35,261 nt of DNA. Origin: Desulfobacterales bacterium. Its GTDB lineage: Bacteria > Desulfobacterota > Desulfobacteria > Desulfobacterales > C00003060. The stretch is taken from contig JABXJW010000011.1 in the NCBI GenBank assembly GCA_013375395.1, forward strand, positions 1-35,261, written 5' to 3'. How positions within the stretch are numbered: position 1 is the stretch's first letter; each line of letters begins with the position of its first letter. Position numbers and translations under genes: made by a program. The notes below the pieces were generated by a model. It had not been told where the DNA came from and ran no database searches. It worked only from the letters and a program-made list of their open reading frames with translations. Of the stretch, positions 29,598 through 35,261 are shown piece after piece.

Positions 29598-31349
29598 CTA
29601 GGAATTCGCTAATTTTTCAATTAGCTTCTGTATCATGGTGTTCTGTCTGTAAGGCCCGTAGCCCCATTGATGAGGTACTCTCTGCAATACAGATTCTTTG
29701 AGTTTGCTGATGACTTCGTCTTTCTTGGCGAATCCGTGTTTCTTCATGAAGGCTTCGACTATCTCCGCCTGCATGGGTTCCGGCACCTGTTCAACACTGG
29801 TTACCGGTGCGGCTTGTAGTTCCTGCAGTTTCGCGTTTAGGCCGTCAATCTCAGCTTGTAAAGCAACTTTCTGAGATTCCAGGCTCTTCAGTTCTTCCTG
29901 TTTGCTCGCTAACTCAGAACGCAAGTTTTCAACCGTAGCTGCCTGATCGGTGACCTGTGGCTCTAACTCTTCGACTTGCTCCTGAAGCTTCTTAATAGTT
30001 TTCCGTAGGCCTTCAACTGTACCTTCTGTTGGTACGCACTTTTGCTGGTCATCGTTCCATGTCTCTTCACCAATTACGCAGCTATGTTCATCTCTTTCAG
30101 GCTCTTCTTCTTGCTGTTCAGATAGGGCTTTTGCTAGGTAACCGACGACTTTATCTTCTGATACTTTCTTGGCTATCAGATCGACAGCTTCTTCTAGAGT
30201 CTTAGCGAGGCCTTTGTCTAGCGAATGTTGCACTACTCTGGCCTTTATGGCGCCGCAAGTTTTCTTGGCTGTTTCTTCGTCGTATCCTTGGGCTCTCATG
30301 TCGGCCATGCATTGCTCCCAAGGATATTCCGCTTGTTCTTTTAGCCACTGAGCTAAACCGATGATGAAAGGTCTTTTCCCTTCCTCGATGATTGGGACGC
30401 ATTTTTCGCCGTCCCAGTTTTCCTTGCCGATTACGCAGCCATGCTCATCAGTTTCAGGGGCCTGAGTCGCAGCGTCTTCTTGTTCCTTGAGTTTGAGCAC
30501 TTTGGCAAAATCTTCAGGTTTCCAGCCTTCCCAGCTTGCTCCTTTTCCGCCAGGCACATGATAGTAGATGTGACCACAGACTGCAGACACTTGTTCTTCT
30601 GTGTACTCAGGGTTGCTGCTGTTTACATTCGCAACACACTTGTCCCACCAGTCTTTAGGTGGGCGCTCGTTTTCTTCTAGGGCTTCGTACAATTGGCCTA
30701 TCTTTTCTTTGTCCATTAGGTTTTCACCTTTCTGCCCTTTTCTAGGTGCAGGGTGACGGCTCTTAGCCATTTTCAAATGCTTGATTACGCCTTCCCAGAT
30801 CTGAACCGTGGTTTTCGGGTCGCCTGGGTTGAGATTCTTGAGAAGCGACAGATGAGTGAATTCTATGCCTTTGGGGGCTATTCCGTTAAGTTTTTCCAGT
30901 ATTTTCCAGTCGAACTCAACAGAACAGTGTTTTATGTTGCCCTTCTCTATGTCATTTAGAACTCGCTCATCATTAAGTGAAGCTATGTATTCTATTGCGC
31001 CATCTTCATAGTGGGCACCCATAACTTCGCCTTCAACTGGAAAATAGTGATCTAGAAACAGAGGTTTGCCGATTAAGCTTTGAACCGACTTTTCCAGTTC
31101 TTCTTCTAAGAAAACGCGCACGTTTGGCCATTCATCTGGATGATAAGTTTTGACTGGATGAATTGCTTTTCCGGCTATGAGATGCTTGTATGGCCTTTGA
31201 ATTTCCACGTCGCTGATCCAAGCAAAACCTTCTTCTAGCTTCGCTTGGAGTTTGCCACAGACCTGCCTTGCAGTTTCTTCGTCATAATTCTGAGTCTTCA
31301 TCATGTCAGCAACGCAAGCGTCAAAGTCCGCCCATTTCCCGAATGGCAT
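29598..31349 (-). CDS. Prohead protease fused to scaffold-like coiled coil (583 aa)
   Basis: Residues 42-150 form a prohead-protease-like domain with IGKPLFLDHY (H101), GEVMGAHYEDG and KHCSVEFDW (S143), consistent with a His/Ser active site. The rest is modular: three copies of a C-x3-M or C-x3-V helix ending in CG (residues 12-35, about 230-262, about 345-372), two copies of an EHxCVIG...KCVP unit, and a coiled coil at about 445-530. The C-terminal helix-rich end fits a scaffold. Fused protease-scaffolds are known in tailed phages. It is the first gene of the head operon; a TATA box lies about 50 nt upstream. Confidence 0.8.
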   Translation of the reverse strand: MPFGKWADFDACVADMMKTQNYDEETARQVCGKLQAKLEEGFAWISDVEIQRPYKHLIAGKAIHPVKTYHPDEWPNVRVFLEEELEKSVQSLIGKPLFLDHYFPVEGEVMGAHYEDGAIEYIASLNDERVLNDIEKGNIKHCSVEFDWKILEKLNGIAPKGIEFTHLSLLKNLNPGDPKTTVQIWEGVIKHLKMAKSRHPAPRKGQKGENLMDKEKIGQLYEALEENERPPKDWWDKCVANVNSSNPEYTEEQVSAVCGHIYYHVPGGKGASWEGWKPEDFAKVLKLKEQEDAATQAPETDEHGCVIGKENWDGEKCVPIIEEGKRPFIIGLAQWLKEQAEYPWEQCMADMRAQGYDEETAKKTCGAIKARVVQHSLDKGLAKTLEEAVDLIAKKVSEDKVVGYLAKALSEQQEEEPERDEHSCVIGEETWNDDQQKCVPTEGTVEGLRKTIKKLQEQVEELEPQVTDQAATVENLRSELASKQEELKSLESQKVALQAEIDGLNAKLQELQAAPVTSVEQVPEPMQAEIVEAFMKKHGFAKKDEVISKLKESVLQRVPHQWGYGPYRQNTMIQKLIEKLANS

Positions 31350-31399
31350 TTATGAAGGAGCCTTCTGTAAGAAACTTTTGTGTGGAAATTATTAACAAC

Positions 31400-31430
31400 A
31401 CTTTTATATATAAGTTTGATGTTAAACTTA
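31400..31430. promoter_or_regulatory. Divergent promoter between head operon and portal operon
   Basis: TTTTATATATAAG (31402-31414) is nearly symmetric and can serve as a TATA box for both strands. TAAGTTT (31411-31417) and AAACTTA (31424-31430) are perfect inverted copies overlapping its right side. A second TATA-like CTTTTTAAG lies at 31441. A shared operator for capsid and portal genes is likely. Confidence 0.55.
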
Positions 31431-31465
31431 CCAAAACTCACTTTTTAAGCAAGGATGCGGGAATG

Positions 31466-31478
31466 GAGGGGTCGGGCC
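31466..31478 (+). promoter_or_regulatory. Leader element copy 8 (GAGGGGTCGGGCC)
   Basis: Twelve of 13 bases match, preceded by G. It lies 52 nt downstream of the shared TATA box and 15 nt before the GTG at 31494, farther than in other copies. Confidence 0.7.
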
Positions 31479-31493
31479 TTGGGAAATAGAATT

Positions 31494-31628
31494 GTGAGGT
31501 CAATCTCATTCGAAAGAGAACTGTTTTTCAAAATGGAAAGAGTGCGCGGAAAAGTGAATAGATCAGTTTTTGTCAATGACGCACTTCGTGAAGATCTTGC
31601 AAAAAGAACGATTAAAGGAGCTCGTTAA
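31494..31628 (+). CDS. Possible small basic protein before portal (44 aa)
   Basis: GTG-start ORF that ends one nt before the portal ATG; an internal ATG at 31533 would give 31 aa. The sequence is charged with REDLAKRTIKG. A different frame (from about 31576) is also open into the portal, so this stretch may be a leader instead. The portal's own AAAGGAG site lies inside it. Confidence 0.35.
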   Translation: MRSISFERELFFKMERVRGKVNRSVFVNDALREDLAKRTIKGAR

Positions 31629-31629
31629 G

Positions 31630-33015
31630 ATGTCGTTTTTTAGGAAGTTTCTGCCCTTTCGCAGAAGCAAAGGTGTCCTTGTTCAGTCGTCCCCCAGAAA
31701 GAAAGGAAGCGAAGGCATAGTTATCCCCAAATGGAAACTTGGCCAGGGTGAAAAACCAGCAATCGATTTCGCGACTCAGATTTACGTTTACACTCATGAC
31801 ACGATGACCGGCACGGTAATCGATTTTCAGGCTGGCCAGGTAGCCGGGCCTGGTTTTCACACAACTATGGAGTCTGATTATGAAGAGGTTAAAGTCAAGG
31901 AAAAAACCGCTAAAGACTTTATTGACGACTTAAACCTGGGTCTTAACCTTGATGAGAAAATGCAAACAGCAGCCGGCGAATGCATTGCTTTCGGCAATAG
32001 TTTCTGGTGGAAACCGGAAGGAAAACTTGACGACTTAGAAATTCTTCCTCTTACTGCTGTTGAGAAGATTTTCAGGAATGAGCGAGGTAAGTTTGAAAAG
32101 ACCAAAGAGACAACAGCGGCCAAAATAAACGACAAGTTAGGATACAAACTAACGACTGCTTACGGCGGCAATATTATCCCTCCCGACCACATGATCCATT
32201 TCCGTTGGCATCCTGTCAATAATGAAGCTTTTGGCTCAGGCGTTATGCGCAAGCTTTGCGCACCCATGGATGTAGGTGACGGCGAACAAAGAAAAGCCTT
32301 CTTTCAGATCAAGGGCCGCATAATAAATGCTTCTGACCAAATCCTGGAGAAATCAGCGGCTTCTAATGAATTGTGGAACTTCCCGGGTAAAGACGACGAA
32401 GACGTTAAAGCTTGGGCCAAACTTATCAAAAAACTGCCTAAGAAAGGTGCCCGGTTCACTACTAACGTTGAAGGTGCGAATGTCTTAAGTATTGTTCCTG
32501 AAGTTCTCCGTGGCTGGAATCAAGTTGTCGAACTAATCTTGGGCGAGTATATTCTTGGCCTGGGTTCTCCTGTCGCTAAAGCCATGACTACGCCTGGATA
32601 CACCGAGGCCAGCATTAAGGGTGCTATAGAGCTGCATGAAAAGATGCTGATCATGCCGCTTCAGCGCTTTTTGAAGCGAAGAATAGAAGAGAATCTTTGG
32701 ACCCCGTCCTTGAAGACAGGGGGTTTCGAACCGATTAAAGCGGGCGTCCGACTCAACTGGGGTTTTGAAGAAAAACTTGAAGTCGAAACTATGGAAGTTA
32801 TTCATGCTTGGGAAACCGGCTTAATCAGAACCGGCGAAGCGCGCACAATCTTGATTGAGGCCGGTGGTTGGCCACTTGAAAAGTTGGAAGAAAGAGTACC
32901 TGTTGGGCCTGCTGGGGTACTGTCGGATACGGAATGGGATGTAATTCACCGAGTTATTAGAGAATCGGTCCTGCGAAATGTTAGAAGAAAGCAGGCTGAC
33001 GCTCGTTTAGGATAG
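31630..33015 (+). CDS. Portal protein (461 aa)
   Basis: Dodecameric channel protein at the capsid vertex. Recognisable pieces are FATQIYVYTHDTMTGTV, the wing region, NSFWWKPEG, IIPPDHMIHFRWHP then GSGVMRKLCAPM, and the helical crown with EASIKGAIELHEKMLIMPL. The ATG at 31630 is chosen because AAAGGAG lies 8 nt upstream; an in-frame extension of 20 residues exists but lacks a good ribosome site. It is divergent from the capsid genes, with head morphogenesis genes following. Confidence 0.8.
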   Translation: MSFFRKFLPFRRSKGVLVQSSPRKKGSEGIVIPKWKLGQGEKPAIDFATQIYVYTHDTMTGTVIDFQAGQVAGPGFHTTMESDYEEVKVKEKTAKDFIDDLNLGLNLDEKMQTAAGECIAFGNSFWWKPEGKLDDLEILPLTAVEKIFRNERGKFEKTKETTAAKINDKLGYKLTTAYGGNIIPPDHMIHFRWHPVNNEAFGSGVMRKLCAPMDVGDGEQRKAFFQIKGRIINASDQILEKSAASNELWNFPGKDDEDVKAWAKLIKKLPKKGARFTTNVEGANVLSIVPEVLRGWNQVVELILGEYILGLGSPVAKAMTTPGYTEASIKGAIELHEKMLIMPLQRFLKRRIEENLWTPSLKTGGFEPIKAGVRLNWGFEEKLEVETMEVIHAWETGLIRTGEARTILIEAGGWPLEKLEERVPVGPAGVLSDTEWDVIHRVIRESVLRNVRRKQADARLG

Positions 33016-33024
33016 TGGTGGCAA

Positions 33025-33864
33025 ATGCCTACCGAAGTTGAAAAACACTTAAAGTACGTTCCCGGCGGCGTTCTTGAGCAAGTTGGCTTTGTGAAGCCCA
33101 TACCCAGAAATCGACTTTCAGACTCAATGAGGCTCCAAGCTGAAGAAGAAGAATGTAAGTGGGTGACTATTCACGGCCGCGCTGTTTGCATAAAGCCCGG
33201 TGAAACTCCAGAGCAAGCTTTTAAAAGGATTGAGCAGGAGGTGCCAGGAAAACCAAAGGAGAAACCGGAAGTGGCTCCAGAAAAGAAGAAGTACTGGACG
33301 CCTGAAAAGAAAGAAGAGTGGCGAAAAAGAAGCAAGCTTGCACGGGAGAAATCTAAGGTTTTCGAAGACTATGATAAAGACGTGGCGAAAGAGCTTAGAT
33401 ATTACAAAAGTGGAGATCTTGAAAGCGTAGAACTTCGTTATACTACAGGGGAAGGATTTGACAATTTCTTCGGGGAAGAGGGTGCGTCTGATAAGTGGGG
33501 TGGTTTTTACGCTCCCTTGGATAAAAGGATTGTCGTTAATTCCCAGTACAGAGCTATATCGCCCAACAAAGCCATAACTCATGAGATGGGCCACCACATC
33601 GCAAAAATGAGGCATGGAACTACCAGACCAAGTTGGTGTAGGAAATTTCTTCGCAGCAAAGCAAAGAAAGATTCTGTTAGAAAATATATCTCTTCATACG
33701 CACTAACAAACGAGGCTGAGTTATTCGCTGAAGGGTTTGAGTTAATGCGTACTCAGCCCAAGCAGGTAAGGTACGCGATGGAACAAGATTCAGTCATCAG
33801 AGCTTTTTTCAATCAATTACAAAAAGAAAGCGGTTACCGCATAAGAAAGAAATCGAAGAAGTGA
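33025..33864 (+). CDS. Zinc metallopeptidase-like head protein (279 aa)
   Basis: Residues 186-190 are HEMGH, the HExxH zinc motif, with Glu candidates at 230, 232 and 236 (TNEAELFAEGFEL) for the third ligand. The N-terminal part has CKWVTIHGRAVCIKPG, a segment often attached to virion morphogenesis proteins, and a Lys/Glu-rich middle. A protease placed between portal and minor head genes may process head proteins or be packaged into the virion to act at entry. Both are inference. Confidence 0.75.
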   Translation: MPTEVEKHLKYVPGGVLEQVGFVKPIPRNRLSDSMRLQAEEEECKWVTIHGRAVCIKPGETPEQAFKRIEQEVPGKPKEKPEVAPEKKKYWTPEKKEEWRKRSKLAREKSKVFEDYDKDVAKELRYYKSGDLESVELRYTTGEGFDNFFGEEGASDKWGGFYAPLDKRIVVNSQYRAISPNKAITHEMGHHIAKMRHGTTRPSWCRKFLRSKAKKDSVRKYISSYALTNEAELFAEGFELMRTQPKQVRYAMEQDSVIRAFFNQLQKESGYRIRKKSKK

Positions 33865-34184
33865 TGAAAATGGAAAAAGCAGACGAAACCAAATTGGAAA
33901 GTCTCGAAGCTGAGTTAGCAAAGCTAGTAGCTCCACCAGTGCCGGAGCCGGTCATTCCTTTCGACATAGATAAGGAGAAAAACCTTGTCTTGGCAAGAAA
34001 GTATAATGGCGAGAAAATCGCAATAACATCGTTCAAAGCAGAAGGCCTGTGGCTACCTGTTTTTGACTACTTCTCTAAGCAGCAAGAAATAATGGACCAG
34101 ATGGAGAGCATTCTGAAAAAGTATCCTGAATACGATGTTGTCGTCGAAGAAGTAGAACTTGGCGAAGAAGAGTTACAAGAATGA
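33864..34184 (+). CDS. Hypothetical protein (106 aa)
   Basis: ATG overlaps the previous stop (TGATG at 33862-33866). An N-terminal helix (ETKLESLEAELAKLV) is followed by a Pro-rich turn, a strand segment with NLVLARKYNGEKIAITSF and an acidic end (VEEVELGEEELQE). Its place among head genes suggests an assembly or scaffold helper. No family recognised. Confidence 0.6.
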   Translation: MKMEKADETKLESLEAELAKLVAPPVPEPVIPFDIDKEKNLVLARKYNGEKIAITSFKAEGLWLPVFDYFSKQQEIMDQMESILKKYPEYDVVVEEVELGEEELQE

Positions 34185-34567
34185 GCGAGGAACTAGTTGC
34201 GCCGATTCTTGACTTGGTTAACATGTGGCCAGGTAGACGCGTGGCTAGTATAGCTGCTGAGCTTGATCTTCCTTATGAAGATGTTTATTATGCGCTTCAT
34301 AGGCTTCAAGCGGAAAATCTTTTGGTTAGAAGAGATTTTCGCTGGTTTCCATTCTACGAACCTGTAGAAGGGGTACTTTGGGGTTTTGAGGCTGAAATTG
34401 ATGACAGAACTTGTGAAAAGTGCCGGCTTCTCCATGGAAGAACCTTCATCGAGGAAGAACTTACCAAAGACTTTCTCTACGTCAGAAAGGTTGCGCCTTA
34501 TGTTTGGCGTCCTCAAGTTCATCCTAACTGCCGCTGCAGGCTGATCAGGTTGGTGGCAATAAGATGA
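34181..34567 (+). CDS. Winged-helix domain fused to Cys/His minor head protein domain (128 aa)
   Basis: Residues 1-60 form a wHTH (APILDLVNMWPGRRVASIAAELDLPYEDV is the helix set; RRDFRWFPFYE is a wing), described here in parts. Residues 65-125 match the C-terminus of SPP1 gp7/Mu F-type head morphogenesis proteins: C78-x2-C81, LLHGRTF (H85) and HPNCRCRL (H114, C117, C119). The fusion is unusual because these head domains normally follow a longer helical region. It overlaps the previous gene by 4 nt. Confidence 0.72.
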   Translation: MSEELVAPILDLVNMWPGRRVASIAAELDLPYEDVYYALHRLQAENLLVRRDFRWFPFYEPVEGVLWGFEAEIDDRTCEKCRLLHGRTFIEEELTKDFLYVRKVAPYVWRPQVHPNCRCRLIRLVAIR

Positions 34568-34674
34568 GTAAAGCCCTAGTTTTCTTGCTTCTGCCCGCAA
34601 TTTGTTTTCTTTGGTTTATCGGCTGGTCATTATGTTGGATAGGAGAAAGCATCGATCGATTCCATGAGAGTTGA
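34564..34674 (+). CDS. Single-span membrane peptide (36 aa)
   Basis: ATG overlaps the previous stop (ATGA). One membrane helix (LVFLLLPAICFLWFIGW) is followed by a short charged tail. Size and tight coupling in the late plus-strand operon would suit a holin or membrane effector, without proof. Confidence 0.5.
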   Translation: MSKALVFLLLPAICFLWFIGWSLCWIGESIDRFHES

Positions 34675-34679
34675 TTAGC

Positions 34680-34997
34680 ATGAAAGAATGTAAATATGAC
34701 AAAGAAGCTGTATGCCAATACCCGAAGAAAAATCTCAGAAAAGAGAGCTGTTTTGTTTGTCTCGCGAATCATCTAAGCCGAACTGTTGACCATCTTGTCA
34801 GCCATATTCTTGATTTGCCTGTGAAGATGAGAGAAGCTGGTTGCATCCATCAGACTATTCTCGATATGCAGAGAGTTCAAAACTCGATTGATGGGTGGTT
34901 CAAAGAGAACGCACCACCCGGAATGACGATATCTCCAGTCAAACTGAAGATCCCCAGTCTAGCGAAACGCTTCAAAGAAAACCCTTTGGTGGAGTGA
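34680..34997 (+). CDS. Cys-rich helical protein (105 aa)
   Basis: ATG at 34680 begins KECKYDKEAVCQYP, then ESCFVCLANHLSR. The four N-terminal Cys (C4, C12, C24, C27) could hold a zinc or iron-sulfur site. The remainder is helical (LILDMQRVQNSIDGWF), ending in a basic stretch. A frame opening 9 nt earlier exists but overlaps the previous stop. No family recognised. Confidence 0.55.
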   Translation: MKECKYDKEAVCQYPKKNLRKESCFVCLANHLSRTVDHLVSHILDLPVKMREAGCIHQTILDMQRVQNSIDGWFKENAPPGMTISPVKLKIPSLAKRFKENPLVE

Positions 34998-35006
34998 ACG
35001 AGGAAA

Positions 35007-35261
35007 ATGGGTCTGAAAGATGACATTATAGCTTGCGCAATAATTGCTGTGATTATAGGAGTCATAATTTTCGCGTTTGCTTATGGAGCGTCTTTTGTCG
35101 CTACTGTTACTTTTCATGGCCAACGCTACGAGGTTACTATTACAGTCCAGGCAGTTGAGTATTCGACAAGATTTGGAGAGCACACTAATGTGTGGGCCAA
35201 AGTCTATGGAGAACAGGACATAACATATCGATTCTTTGGGCGAGTAGAAGTTGAAATTGGG
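35007..35261 (+). CDS. Membrane-anchored beta-rich protein, 3'-truncated by window edge
   Basis: ATG preceded by CGAGGAAA. An N-terminal membrane helix (IIACAIIAVIIGVIIFAFAY) is followed by beta-rich sequence (SFVATVTFHGQRYEVTITV). The frame is open to the last base, so at least 85 residues are encoded. It could be a membrane-anchored surface or lysis-related protein. Confidence 0.55.
   Translation, partial: MGLKDDIIACAIIAVIIGVIIFAFAYGASFVATVTFHGQRYEVTITVQAVEYSTRFGEHTNVWAKVYGEQDITYRFFGRVEVEIG

Noticed and set aside
1-35261. tRNA or rRNA genes
   Set aside because: No cloverleaf with a T-loop GGTTCRANNCC pattern and no rRNA-like stretch was recognised on either strand.

Overview
The window reads as a near-complete genome segment of a head-tailed virus (Caudoviricetes-like, siphovirus architecture) or provirus of an archaeon. 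Signs of an archaeal host are TATA-box promoters about 20-35 nt upstream of operon leaders, T-rich tracts after genes, GGTGAT-type and GGAGG-type ribosome sites, frequent GTG and TTG starts, a family B DNA polymerase and a primase-polymerase/SF3 helicase. I cannot name the host or the virus family from sequence alone. Genes are packed tightly, with many 1-8 nt overlaps (ATGA, TGATG, TTGA). Both window ends cut through genes.

Layout. (1) 1-870, plus strand: end of a tyrosine integrase. (2) 971-3633, plus strand: two operons of very small early-type genes (zinc ribbons, a DUF488 protein, an HTH-like protein), each with its own TATA box. (3) 3667-15339, minus strand: one long operon. Its promoter-proximal half is replication and recombination (OB-fold-like protein, Cas4-like nuclease, Dam-like methylase, Prim-Pol/D5 helicase, PolB). 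Then come a nucleotide-metabolism fusion, a Holliday-resolvase-like fusion, the terminase small-subunit candidate and a large terminase split into ATPase and nuclease frames. (4) 15693-22258, minus strand: connector, tail completion, tail tube, tail chaperone, a very short tape measure and a tail-tip protein. (5) 22392-31349, minus strand: protease-scaffold, capsid decoration protein, HK97-type major capsid protein, virion surface proteins and a giant repeat protein with a glycosidase-like propeller. (6) 31494-35261, plus strand: portal and head morphogenesis genes, divergent from module 5.

The strongest unexpected signal is a 13-base element, GAGGGGTCGGGCA, present eight times. Six copies sit 1-5 nt before a start codon, mostly at the first gene of a transcription unit but also inside the long operon before PolB and before the nucleotide-metabolism fusion. 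It looks like a virus-specific translation-initiation or operon-leader signal.

The second is a pair of probable +1 recoding sites with the same form (G-rich stretch, AAG, stop codon). One would fuse the two halves of the large terminase; the other would make the long form of the tail assembly chaperone.

Other points worth attention: a deoxyribosyltransferase/dNTP-diphosphohydrolase fusion, a resolvase-like domain with a catalytic Glu replaced by Lys, a 190-residue tape measure candidate, a winged-helix/head-morphogenesis fusion, a metallopeptidase in the head module and a 27-copy repeat protein.
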